Of a stretch of DNA of 64,000 nucleotides, positions 32,053 to 43,222 are shown piece by piece. The notes under the pieces were generated by a model. It saw only the letters and a list, made by a program, of their open reading frames with translations, was not told where the DNA came from and did no database searches. The stretch lies in the NCBI GenBank assembly GCA_029945375.1, contig CM057063.1, forward strand, positions 2,601,894 to 2,665,893, given 5' to 3'. Numbering within the stretch: position 1 is the first letter of the stretch; the number at the start of each line of letters is the position of its first letter. A program made the position numbers and the translations under genes. The DNA is from Agaricus subrufescens (lineage: Eukaryota > Basidiomycota > Agaricomycetes > Agaricales > Agaricaceae).

Positions 32053-34227
32053 ATGCACCCAGAGCTACAGCATGCAATAAAGAGCGGGTCATTGACAACG
32101 GAAGGTAGGCCTCGGAATGTCTGCTATCGACACCGCCACTGGCTTGACACTTCGCTGGATAGTAATCAGAATCTTCAAGAAGCACCACTCCGGCACAATA
32201 GAAAAGTATATTGATGGAGATATCTTCAAATACAAGCAAATGGTCCACGGTGATGGCTCATTCTGGGACAAATGGAAACCATGTGTGTTTACGCTGTTGA
32301 AGCATTCACCAATTTGAGACAGCAGCATTCCTCATTCAGAATGATAGTATCTCATCGACTAGATGGTATCGTACTTTGGAACAAGCCAACTCAACTTCCG
32401 GAGCCATTCCTGAACATTTACAAAGTCCCCACACAGGAGATCATTTCGTGGCTCTGTGATTCTAAGAGAAAGACTAACATCTGTGTGGTTGTTGAACCAC
32501 AGCGAAATTTACTCCCCGCAGACTTCCCTTTCAGAGCTAAAGTTATTGCAAGCATCTGCTGTGATGCCGACCGATTGGGAGGTCGCTTATTTTACCCCAA
32601 GATTCATGGAATCGCTTCCCAACTTGCCGCACGATATCCTCCATACCGTCGCATTCTCGCCAAAAGATTGGTTGACAATCCCAGAATACTTGAACTACCA
32701 ACTCGCGCTCTCTTCAAAAAGCTTATCTATGAACCATGGAAAGTAGTTCAACAATCCCATCCTCGGTATATCGCTGCACCCCCCGTGATCGTTCTCGAAT
32801 GGCCCTGGTATAATGGACCCCCTGATGGAGAGTTATTTGATGTAATTCGCGAATTCAGTTTGTCGCAGCGTTCTTCGTCATTATTGTGGATCCTTGTGAT
32901 TGGTACTCTCTTTCGACCTCTTACCGGCAATTTCCTCGAGCCAATTGGTCAATTTGTATACATCAAACATCCTGTTAGTTATGACGCTGGCCCATCAGAT
33001 CCGGCATTAATCCTTCGCTACATGTTCAGGGATGTTCATCCCCGCTTATCCGATGATCGTCGTCTGGAGGCCGAAGATCTGCATAGAACAAGGGAGAAGT
33101 GGCCATCAGATGAACAAATCTCGCAGCTGGCCAGGATATTCTCTGGCACCTTGGAGTCCATAGAGACCGTTATCAAGTTCGTGAATCGGCAGGACGGTGG
33201 TACACCGGAGGCACATTTGGAGAGATTTCTGTCCTACATGATTGATACTCCCTCACCTTCGAATGAGCGACCACATTGCGCCCTCGATCACTTCTACATT
33301 CGTGCACTTTCCAATATTCCCCCCCAATTTCTGACCGTGGCAAACGAAGCCCTTGGTATCATGTATTATTCACATCATCTGGGAGGGAGAACTGTTCTCC
33401 AGATGGCTTGTTTGCTCCCTGCTCCGAAAGCCACCATACTTAACACTCATACTTACCTCTCTGGCTGGGCCCTTATCGGAGACAAAATCTTAAATCCAGA
33501 TCATCAATTGTTTGGAAACTTCCTCACTGACCTAAAACGGTCCAGGCAGTTAAACCATTACCCCGAAATGGTTCAAACTGCATTTGAAACACTCCTACAT
33601 TTCCTCAGCTGTTCTTCGAGTCTCCTTGAATTCCTCACTTTGAGGGGTCAATCGATTCAAATTGTTCCACAGACATTCTATCAAATTGAGGATCTCAGGC
33701 GCATGATTTCTTGGGCGCTTTGTACTCCTAACAATGTTTTTCGTTCAGCGGTTTTAGAACGTGTGTTGACACTTCGCCCTGATTTTCGCTGTTTGGCATA
33801 TGCCTCCAATTCGCCCTTTACCCGGGAGTTCAGGAGTTTTCTTCAAGAGTTATACAAAGTGAGTCCTTGAATTGGATGTATGATGCAAATGACTGACCAC
33901 ACGTCCAAGCGGGACAAATGTAGCTCTCCCAATATTGTTCGCACCGAACCTGCAGACCTGTTAGACCAGCAATTCATAGACAAATGTGAAGGAATCGCTG
34001 AACCCTGGGTACGGAGATTTTTTCTATGGTAAAATGAATCAAACTCATTACTCATGTTTATTTAGGAGATTGACAGTGATAAGGAGCCTTTGAGTCCGAA
34101 GTATGTGTTATTTGGTGTTAAGGATCAAACTGTCCTTGTGTTGTTGGAAAATGTGGGACCCGGCCGGGACGAGGAAAGGGGCTATGGGGTTACCATCTAC
34201 ACGTCGGCGATGCTTGATTTGATGTGA
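32053..34227 (+). CDS. Pseudo-NACHT protein B
   Basis: Proposed exons 32053-32104, 32163-32284, 32326-33858, 33910-34008, 34066-34227 (655 residues, all in phase). N-terminus MHPELQHAIKSG, IFKKHHSGTIEKYI, FWDKWKP. Middle: IASQLAARYPPYRRILAKRL, LFKKLIYEPW, EKWPSDEQ, LERFLSYMIDTPSPS, ALDHFYIRAL, YLSGWAL. P-loop position CVVVEPQR and Walker B position VIVLEWPWYN again lack the Lys/Ser-Thr and Asp-Glu needed for ATP use. C-terminal PKYVLFGVKDQTVLVLLE and IYTSAMLDLM match gene A. Exon 2 uses a GTGTTT donor; an adjacent GTGTGT would break the frame. Conserved frame and introns in two diverged copies argue that the loss of Walker residues is old and the genes are still maintained. Confidence 0.72.
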
Positions 34228-34532
34228 TAGTTCCTTCTCACTTTGAGCCGCACAATTTGTATTGGTTACGTTCTGTACTACTAGTCTCAATTGCGGGTCG
34301 CTATCTCGAGCCTCTTCGTTTGATCATTCGTTGTTTACTACTCGACTTTGGAGGGCCTGAACGTATAAAGTGGAAAATGTTGTTAGTTAGAAGTTTAGGC
34401 GAGTAATTGATATTTTTGATCCTTGTTGGTGGTTACAAGATGTACTACTTGACAGAATCGATGAAGGTTTGGTATCATGTGCTCCTTGTTTTATATTCAG
34501 TGGATTTTCTCTGCCGTAAAGCCAACTTCTCG
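34228..34532. other. Spacer downstream of pseudo-NACHT B
   Basis: Nothing recognised beyond the presumed 3' UTR. Confidence 0.4.
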
Positions 34533-35270
34533 TGACATGGCGGACATTTAGCTGTCAAGTCGTCTCCCAAATTGGGATGTCAAGTAATTTGTCACCTCGC
34601 TGTCATGTGGACTGTCAAGTCATGCCCGACGTGCCGGTCGGTCACTTGTCACGCAAAGGTGATCACCATATTCCTGCTGATTGTTGAACGTGAAATAGCA
34701 CCTCCCTTTTGCTGTCTTTGTTAAGATGCCTTCGTCATGCTGAGTACTATGCACTTGTTCAAGGTGTCGCCTATACCATTTCATTGCAGAGGATGGTCGA
34801 CAATCCTTTGGAAATTTTGTTTCTCCTAACACACATACTACACACATGCAAAAGGAGTATCAGCAACCTGAGCCTCATAATAGTGCACAGGTGAGCCTAT
34901 AACCGTTCTGAACTTAGGATTATTTTAGTTGAGTGATACAGGAGAAAAGTTCATGATCATATACTACCATAGGAGATTTCGAGAGTGGATATTTGAAGAA
35001 ATGGAATGATAGTGATCTTGGAATTCAATCAAAATTGCCACCGAGGCAACGTGTAGTATGATATAGCACCAAATCAAAAGAGATTCAGGATGAGAAATGG
35101 AGACGGATGGGATGACGGTCGAGGCACTGCAGGACGATAGAGGAATTACACAACAAGTGCGTGACACTGTGACATGATCGTAAGGCACCGGCCAACTTGA
35201 CAATAAGGAGTCAAATCACTTGACATCCCAGGCCGGAGGCTGACTTGACAGCTAAATGTCTGCCGTGTGA
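34533..35270. mobile_element. Non-autonomous TIR element, 738 bp
   Basis: Left end TGACATGGCGGACATTTAGC and right end (reverse complement) TCACACGGCAGACATTTAGC continue as imperfect inverted repeats for about 60 bases. TGTCAAGT-type subterminal repeats occur several times in both arms (for example GCTGTCAAGTC, GATGTCAAGT, CTGTCAAGTC). The interior has no transposase. No clear target-site duplication is seen. Subterminal repetitive motifs are typical of hAT-, CACTA- or Mutator-type derivatives; the superfamily cannot be fixed. Confidence 0.65.
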
Positions 35271-35563
35271 ATAGTTCTGCTCATATATATAGTCTTCAAG
35301 GCATCATCATTGCTTTACACTACACAACAATACTTTGCGTCATATGATAAGTCTCCGCGTATAATTTGGGAACGGACCCTGGATTGATAAATGAGGGTGC
35401 TTCAGGTCATCGAAGCAAGGGAGAGATAGCTCTATTATAAGTTCCAACGGCACAAAAGGTGCAGCATTTCCGTTTTTGGATAGCATAAAAATAGGTCTCT
35501 GAGAAAAGAAGGGGGAGCTTTAAAGAGAGGTTTTTTTTTCATTTTTTTCCCAGCTGAGTGTTA

Positions 35564-37168
35564 CAGTGGCTCAAAAAACTGTCCCAATGTTTTGAGGTTT
35601 TCAACTATTTCAGTTATAGCGCCGTGGGAACATCGCAAAACATTACGTAATAATTATCTATAGTAGCCTAGCATGTGATGTATTAGGGACATCTTGGATT
35701 ACGTAAATTGATTGGAAACTGATTGAGAAATTAAATCAACAAAATAATCAATCATTGGGACAGTTTTTTGACTCTCTACCCTTGTTGTAACTAATACTTT
35801 GTATGACCACCTTTAGCCTTGATAACTGCCTGGCACCTCCTAGGCATACTTTCTATAAGTCTTTGACACTCTTCTGGAGTGATTTTGTTCCACTCTTCAG
35901 CTACCCTTTCCCACAAATCATGAACTCCTCTAGGTGGTTTGGGATATTCCTTCAACTTGTCCTTGAGGTTGATCCAAAGGTGTTCAATGGGATTTAAGTC
36001 AGGGGATTGGGCAGGCCACACTAGGACTTTGATGTTGTTGTCTTCAAACCACTTGTCTGTTCTTTTTGCCATGTGCTTGGGGTCATTATCATGTTGGAAT
36101 ATCCTCTTCCCCTCCTCCATCTCCAGTTTTTCAAAGCTGTTGACCACTCCACTGTCCAAAATATCACAGTATTGCACAGAATCCATGATACCCTGAACCT
36201 CTGTAAGCATCCCAACTCCCTCCCATCCCATACAGCCCCATACCATAAGGTTATTCCCTCCTCCATGTTTGACTGTAGGAGTAGTAGTCCATCAGAAGGG
36301 CCCTCACCATTTTTCTTCCAGGTATACACCCTTCCATCTGACTGAATCCTATTAATCTTGGTTTCATCTGACCACAAGATCCTTTTCCAGTCCTCCACTG
36401 TCCAATTCTTGTGGTAATGAGCAAATTTGAGATGGTCTCTTCTATGTTGCTGTTTGAGGAGAGGACATTTCTTCTTTACAACAGCCCTAAATGAACTCTC
36501 TTTGAGAGCATCTCTGACTGTTTGAGGATGTACTGGATTGGGAATGATGTTGTTGATATACTGGGCACCCTGAACTGCATTATCCAGCTGGCCAGTAGTG
36601 ATTTGGTGAATGATTGCCCTTTTCTCCTGAGAAGAAAGCTTAGCTGGACGACCCCCTAACATGTTCTCCTTGTCCTTATCAACCTCTTTCTTAATCCTCC
36701 CCACAGTAGACTTCCCCAGACCAGTTCTAGACTGAATTTTACGCACAGAATAGCCTTCTTGAAGAAGAGAGATGACAGAGGATTGTTGAGTAGAAGAAGT
36801 GGCTTTCATGGTGGTGGTTTAAGGTCAAGATGTAATTTAATCAAACTTTGATGATGCAAATTTATACAAACAAGGTCACATAACATTCTCAAATATTCCT
36901 GTACTTTTTCAGATTTTTATGAGGGCTCTAGAACAAGATTTGTCTCAGCTGAGTAGAGAGTCAAAAAACTGTCCCAATGATTGATTATTTTGTTGATTTA
37001 ATTTCTCAATCAGTTTCCAATCAATTTACGTAATCCAAAATGTCCCTAATAGATCACATGCTAGGCTACTATAGATAATTATTACGTAATGTTTTGCGAT
37101 GTTCCCACGGCGCTATAACTGAAATAGTTGAAAACTTCAAAACATTGGGACAGTTTTTTGAGCCACTG
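35564..37168 (-). mobile_element. Tc1-like transposon E1, 1605 bp
   Basis: Flanked by TA on both sides, with ends CAGTGGCTCAAAAAACTGTC and its inverted copy. The terminal inverted repeats are about 215 bases long (35564-35778 and 36954-37168) and nearly identical. The inner edge of each arm carries a second, inverted copy of the terminus (CAGTTTTTTGACTCTCTA at 35761-35778). The body holds a minus-strand transposase. Confidence 0.93.
35791..36809 (-). pseudogene. Tc1-like DD34E transposase with one frameshift
   Basis: Starts at the ATG at 36809. Helix-turn-helix region: ISLLQEGYSVRKIQSRTGLG near residue 14 and GRPAKLSSQEKRAI. First catalytic Asp in LWSDETKI; second in FQHDNDPKHMAK, 34 residues before the catalytic Glu of SPDLNPIEHLW (DD34E). 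The frame breaks once near 36275-36290, where a one-base deletion moves the reading from GEGPSDG into the frame beginning TPTVKHGGGNNLMVWGC. About 340 codons in total, a normal Tc1 length. The single lesion implies recent inactivation. Confidence 0.9.
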
Positions 37169-37626
37169 TATGTAGTGAGAAGGTAGATGGATAAACCTTG
37201 CGGCGTGGTTGGATCAATTTATTGTCTTGATAGATTGTTTGTGCGGCGTGCTAAGCCCTTCATTTTTCCTGAACAATACAGGTGTGAGTAAATAAAAAAT
37301 ATTGGTGTTCCCACGCTAGCACCAATCTATGTTTGTCATTTGATGTAAAAAAGTTACTATTTTAGCAAAGCATGTGCATGATTATCATCATGGGATGAGG
37401 GTCTGGATTTTGAGTGAAGGATCCTGTTCTGATCATAAGAGTGACAATCACTGGGACGGGAATTGATGTGGGGTTAACTCGGGTGAGTATAACATGTATT
37501 ATATTAAAAAGTGTTCCATAAGGAAAAAAATGTCAGGCATGAGGTGATAAGCAGGGGGAATGTACATACATAAGTGAACAGGGCTTTTTTTCTCTCAGGT
37601 TGGTCTTCTCCCTTGTTGTTCAACTA
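37169..37626. other. AT-rich spacer between two mariner-like elements
   Basis: 458 bases without recognised coding sequence or repeats. Confidence 0.4.
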
Positions 37627-38544
37627 CAGTGGGCAACAAAACCTTTCCAATATTTTGTACATTTGTAAAGAACATGCTATAGCAGTCCAAATAAATTGTG
37701 TAAAATCATGGGAATATACAGGAAGGTACATCAGCATCTTGTTTACATGTATGTACAATCTTGTGGCTGTGCTTTGAATCTAAGTTCAGTTTCAAGAGGG
37801 TTTAAGATTGAGGACCATTGGAAAGGTTTTGTTGCTGCTTATTTCAAAGACAGAAAAGGCTAATTGCTGGAGCTTGAAATGATGTTTGTCAGCTGAAAAT
37901 GTTACATAATGATATTCTCATGTTGCTTACACTATCATGTAACATGTCACACCTGTTATGTCACACCAAACCCCCTGTAACTTGGAAAATAGTCTAAGTC
38001 TCCTATTGCTTGAAACTTTGAAGGCTTCTCATCTAGTACCTAGGTTAAAGTTGTTCACTTGTGTGTAAATGGACTATTTATTATTCAAAAGTATGTGCAT
38101 GACATCTTGGGGCTATTCTCCTGATCATTTCCAGTGTATTTGTACTATTTTTCACTAAGAAAACACAATTTCTTCTTTTTTTATGTCAAATTTTGAAAGC
38201 TGCTTGGATGTTAGTATTTCAAATTTACTTTCAAAACATGAGCATTTACTCTATATATAATATCCATAGCAATTTCCATTCAGTTACTGAGTGTACAGTT
38301 GCAGATAACTGAATTACCTCTTGTAAATTACTTTATCTCTATATGCTGTTTTGATTTAGCCTTTTTCTTCTTATTCTTACTATTGAACTGTATTGACTTT
38401 GTTACAAGGTACTTATTCTAGTATATTGGGCCTATGACATGATTATTTAGTCCATCAAAACTTGTTTTTCATAAGTCCACACATGTACCCCTGATTCTAT
38501 CATGTTATGCTAACATTGCAAGCTGTTTCCAGGTACATTGAAAC

Positions 38545-39161
38545 CTACCCCCATGACCCATGGTAATGGACCCTGGATGGGTACATATTTCTTCACTACT
38601 GCCACTGAGTCTACCCAGTTATTTGCAAGATTCTGCTGCGCTGTCACCAACCATGCCCCCATCGGCAGCTACCAGCATTGGTTCTTTGCCAACTCCAACC
38701 CTCCCCCCACTGTCACATGCCCTGGCCACAGCCACATCCAGGAAACAAGATGGCACATCTTGAACGAATGCCCATGGTACGCCAGGCACATTGATCATGA
38801 CTACACCCGCATTGAGGACATAATTCTATTCCTCATTGACAACTCCAAAGCCTTTTCCTTCCAAGGCCCCTCATGCCCCAGGAAGGAAGAGAGCAAGTGG
38901 AAGTCACATGTTGAATATATGCATGACCTCAGAAACCACCGCCACAAACTCATCGGTCTCTCCCCAGACCCTCTCCCCACCCCCATCTTTATTGGCAAAT
39001 GGCTTGCTCCCACCCTCGCCCAGATGATTGTCCCTAAACTCATCATCCACTCCAACAACTGCATCAAAATTTGTCCCATCCCCATATGTGAACTGGGCGA
39101 TTGGCACAACCAGTGCAATCAGCACAACACAGAGGCTAGGGGCAGCAACCCCAATGCCTAG
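38545..39161 (+). pseudogene. C-terminal fragment of LINE ORF2
   Basis: Open for about 205 codons; the ATG at 38538 lies in the target duplication and is accidental. LFARFCCAVTNHAPIGSYQH and CPGHSHIQETRWHILNECPWY match the region after the reverse transcriptase/RNase H of agaricomycete LINEs (HAPIGEY followed by a CPC...ETR.HIL.ECP knuckle). The polymerase part is missing, so it is inactive. Confidence 0.75.
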
Positions 39162-39612
39162 ACTTTACCGAGCTGCAAATAAGATGGTCGAGGAAGGTTC
39201 CTATTGGCTTGGTGGTCTTCGGACCGTGTCACACTTATTCAGGTCCTGAACAGGTAATCAGTTTCCAACTGCCCTGGATCCCCCTGAGCTTGCTCAGAAC
39301 ATGTTCTCATCTTGGCTTTGGTTTTGGACTTTGACTTGATCTCGTTTTCCCTTCTCACTCTTCATACATGTCATCTCATGATACTGGCCTGTATTTATAC
39401 CCTAACTCCCCCTTCACTCCAGCCTCTCACTGTCGCTAGGGGCACTTGTTCATTTAGGATATGGTTTGTTGCTCTGGGTTGTGTTTTCATTTATTTTTTC
39501 TCATCATGTTGTCTGGGGATTTGTCTTTACCATATTCTTTCCTGACCTCTGGTCAGGAGCGCTATGCAATTGGGCAGCGCTATATAAGATTTGATTTTTT
39601 TTTAAAAAAAAA
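38545..39612 (+). mobile_element. 5'-truncated LINE (non-LTR retrotransposon) insertion
   Basis: Bounded by the 14-base target duplication AGGTACATTGAAAC (38531-38544 and 39613-39626) and ending in a poly-A tract, the hallmarks of target-primed reverse transcription. About 1.07 kb, the 3' end of the parent element only. Inserted inside element E2. Confidence 0.88.
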
Positions 39613-40288
39613 AGGTACATTGAAACATTTGACTACACCCTAGGGGTAACAGAATTAAAGATTAGAAGACTAGAGACTCCTATAGTAAGTCCTAAAATGA
39701 GAACCACCTAGAGATCCAGAGATTTGTGATCAAAAAGTATATAATATAATATTTTAATAAGACTATACATTGAAAAACATCTACAAAAACAGCTGAAACT
39801 GGTCTAATCACATTATATAAGTGTGCTTATGTTCCAAGCTAACTTTCTCTGAGACCAGATACAAAATTATCACTAAAAATATTTGATTAACTAACAATTT
39901 CTTATATAATAATCAAGCAAATGTTTTTCAAATATTGGAAGTGGTTTGGTGTGACATAACAGGTGTGACATGTCACATGATAGTGAAAGCAACATGAGAA
40001 TATCATTATGTAACATTTTCAGCTGACAAACATCATTTCAAGCTCCAGCAATTAGCCTTTTCTGTCTTTGAAATAAGCAGCAACAAAACCTTTCCAATGG
40101 TCCTCAATCTTAAACCCTCTTGAAACTGAACTTAAATTCAAAGCACAGCCACAAGATTGTACATACATGTAAACAAGATGCTGATGTACCTTCCTGTATA
40201 TTCCCATGAGTTTACACACTTTATTCAGACTGATATAGCATGTTCTTTACAAATGTACAAAACATTTGAAAGGTTTTGTTGCCCACTG

Positions 40289-40607
40289 TATGTGTGCCAT
40301 CCATCCAGTATTCCATGTCTCCATGCTCCAACCCACAACTACCAATCAAATTCTGGATCACGTCCAACTTCCTCCAGATCCCATTGATGTTGAAGGCAAA
40401 CTGGAATACAAGATATCTCACATTGTCAACTCCAAGATCGATTTCTGGAGGGCATGCAAGTTATTGTACAAGGTATTGTGGATGGGCTATGAGGATACTG
40501 ATGAGGAATTCTCCTGGCTTTCCACAATGGAATTCATTCATGCTATGGAATTGGTTTCCAATTTTCACGCTGCTTATCCTGCTAAGCCTGGTCCTCTTCT
40601 GCTTTAA
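40289..40607 (+). pseudogene. Gypsy integrase tail plus chromodomain fragment
   Basis: Begins at the TA flank of E2. IHPVFHVSMLQP is the end of a Ty3/gypsy integrase; VEGKLEYKISHIVNSKI, YKVLWMGYED, FSWL and AMELVSNFH form a chromodomain. It is a different gypsy lineage from the three copies downstream (different spacing, extra residues after GYED). Only the last part of pol remains. Confidence 0.7.
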
Positions 40608-41726
40608 TTCTTTTAGCTAATCTCTTTTCGATTCTCTGATTTCCTTTCCATTCCTCAAGTCATTTTCCAATTCATTAAATCATTCCAACTTCACTTCAAA
40701 TAATCCATTGCATTTTCCAGAACACCAAGAAACGACATCCACTACAAAGTATCCTAAATGTCAAGAAATATAATACAGTTGGAGGCACTGGAACCCATTC
40801 ACATCTGCCCTCCTGATCCTCCAGGGCTTCTGCCATATCCCAACCCCAATTCTGTGGCCCTGTCTCCGTAATCCATCCACCTGTCCGGCCTCTCTGCCCC
40901 ATACTGACCCTGGCAACCCTCACCTTCCCGACACATATCCATGTTCAGGCACATCACATCCACCAAGCCCCTCATCTCCCACATCTGCTCTTCTGCCACT
41001 CTTCTTGCCAGAAAGTTTCTCAACTGCAACATTGTTTTGTGGGCTGGATAGTGAATGTTGGTAGGCAGGAGAACAGTGGGAAATCTCCTTTTTGGGACTT
41101 GGGGCAGGTGACAGCGATGACTCCGAGAGGAATAGTGGTGTTTTAGCAGTTGGCCTTGGGGCCATGGGCAGTTTCCTGTTGAAAGGTACAGTGGTGGTAA
41201 GGGGAGTGGTGGTGGGAGTGGGAGCTGGAACAGAACTGCTTTTGAGAGTTCTGCTGGTCAGTAGCTGGCTGGTGATGGGGTGATATATGTGCCTATCAGG
41301 TATCAGGGTGGCACTTTCCTTTTCCTTTCTCTTTTTTGCAGCAGGACCTTGCAACAAATGTGCACATCCTTTCCACTGCCTTGAGCATTTGACACAGGCA
41401 GTTCCAGCAGTGTGTCCAGCACAAGGCTCCAGTGAGTGCATGAGTTGCACTTTGTTAAGTATAGGTGTGCCCTGGCCTGCGGGATTGTTTGTAAATTGAT
41501 CTCCATGACCAGAATTAATTTGTGCACCAGTGGCACCTTGATACTTGCCTTCTCTGCTTTGTCCACCTTTCCCCCACTTCTCTTTGACCCTCTCACCATC
41601 CTCACAACCAGATTTGTTTCTTTTGCCTTTGCCATTGTTTTCAGAACCTCCATGACCTCTTTGGCACCTTTTGCTCCCTTGTCAGAACTGGATTTCTCAA
41701 CCTCAACATCCTCTCCCTCAGTATTG
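40608..41726 (-). pseudogene. Cys-rich protein relic, gag-like
   Basis: Minus-strand frames at 41653-41303 and 41450-40920 share one ancestral reading broken by a frameshift near 41420. The join carries a cysteine/histidine cluster (CNSC, CAGH, ACVKC, GCAH) followed by a basic KKRKEKES stretch and a Ser/Pro/Thr-rich tail. Such clusters occur in agaricomycete retroelement gag-like or zinc-cluster proteins. No family can be named. Truncated on its upstream side by the LTR at 41727. Confidence 0.35.
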
Positions 41727-42021
41727 TGTTATGATCTATTTCTGTTACTGTCCCCCTGACCCAGGACCATATGCTACCACTTCCTTATCTGTATACTTGT
41801 CTCCCATGTTTACTCAGCACTGTTCTCACCATTAGTCAGACACCTCAGGTATACTTACTCAGCCCCACTTCCACTTCTATTATTAGGTAGTCGACTCTTC
41901 TATAAGTAGCATAGTTATACTCTGTATTTCCTTACGCTTTACCAACTTGCTATATTCCCTTATCGCTCTCAAGTCTTTGCCTTAAGTTGCAACCTGAGCT
42001 AATTGCTATAAGGTCGTAACA
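41727..42021 (+). repeat. 5' LTR of gypsy-1 (295 bp)
   Basis: Begins TGTTATGATC and ends GGTCGTAACA (TG...CA). It matches the LTRs at 56142, 62698 and 63267. A CTATAAGTAG TATA-like box lies about 120 bases before the 3' end. The sequence after it, TTTGGTAAAG..., starts with TGG as a primer-binding site would; the primer tRNA was not identified. Confidence 0.88.
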
Positions 42022-42099
42022 TTTGGTAAAGTGTCGTAAAGCTCACCTTGCAGAAAGACCTCTAGTCATTGAGGCAGGAAACCACAACAGGCTCAGTAT

Positions 42100-43222
42100 A
42101 TGAGCACAGACAACACAGAACTATTCGGAATCGATTTTGAAACACTCTTCTACAAAGGACACCGAAACAGAAACAGATTTGAAGCCCTCAGACACGAGGA
42201 CAACCAAGAAACAGAACCCTCATCTGAAAACGACGAACAGGAACCAGAGGAACCAGACCCAGAACAAATACCAAAGAACACCCCACTTGACGAAGACATC
42301 AACAGACTAGCCAGAGAACTTGAAGAACTTGAACTAAAAGAAATGGCAAGCAACAACACCAAACCAAGACCAATGCAATCAACCACAAGGATGTTATGGA
42401 ACCAGGATTTTTCAATGGAGATAGGAACAAATTCAATGACTGGTGGAGAGGAATGGAAATTTTCCTCAGATTCAGCAAATACAACAATGCAGATTCAAAG
42501 ATACTTCTTGTCACCAACCGCCTGAGAGGAGAAATCCCAGGATGGTTCACCAAACAATGGGAAGACAAAATTAAGCCGATGACACCGTGGACTGGAAAGT
42601 CTTTGCCAAAGAAATTGTGGATGCGTTCTCACCTGGAAATGAGCAACAGATCGCTAAAGATAAGATCAAAACCTTCAAACAAGGAAACCTTCACACCAAC
42701 GACTTCCTTGTCAAATTCACTGCCCTTGTCCATCAATCTAAATCTAGCAAAGATCATGTGCTCTACCTCCTGAAACAACACACCAGATCGGATGTGATCC
42801 ACACCATTTTGGGATACCCCCCATCCGCCATTCCCACTTCCCTCAAAGGATGGATCACTGCCATAGCATCCGTAGGAAGAGGTTGGGAATCCACTGAGAA
42901 ACAAAGAAACGATCATCGCACCGCCACTGGAGTCACTTACGGAGGAGATGGACAACCCATGGAGATTGGAGCCAGAAAACTGGAATGGTCCACCAATGGA
43001 AAACCCAAATGCCTTAAATGTGGCAAATTTGGACACATCAAGAAGGAATGCCAAAATGGATCATACAAATCCAACATTGAATGCTATAATTGTGGCAAAC
43101 CGGGCCACATTGCTAAAGTCTGCCAAAGCCCTAAGAAACAAACCAAGATTTGTGCCATTACCACCAGAGAGGAAGGAACCGTCGAAGAAGCTCAACAGGA
43201 TTTTCCCAAAGGTTCAGAGTAA
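42100..43222 (+). pseudogene. Gypsy-1 gag
   Basis: Acidic N-terminus (SSENDEQEPEEPDPEQ), capsid-like centre (MEPGFFNGDRNKFNDWWRGM, QGNLHTNDFLVKF) and two CCHC zinc knuckles, CLKCGKFGHIKKEC and CYNCGKPGHIAKVC. Frameshifts near 42356 and 42575. The stop at 43220-43222 overlaps the start of the pol frame, implying frameshift or reinitiation. Confidence 0.88.

Larger units (their letters stand above)
37627..40288. mobile_element. Mariner-like long-TIR element E2, split by a LINE
   Basis: Ends CAGTGGGCAACAAAACC and its inverse, flanked by TA on both sides. Arms of about 350 bases (37627-37977 and 39938-40288) are nearly identical. An inverted copy of the terminus (GGAAAGGTTTTGTTGC) ends at 37841, 215 bases inside the left end, and symmetrically at 40074 on the right. 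Removing the nested LINE leaves about 1.6 kb with no transposase frame, so it is non-autonomous. Confidence 0.88.

Noticed and set aside
40696..41032. Two short minus-strand frames below the Cys-rich relic
   Set aside because: They could be its decayed continuation, but no motif or frame logic ties them together.
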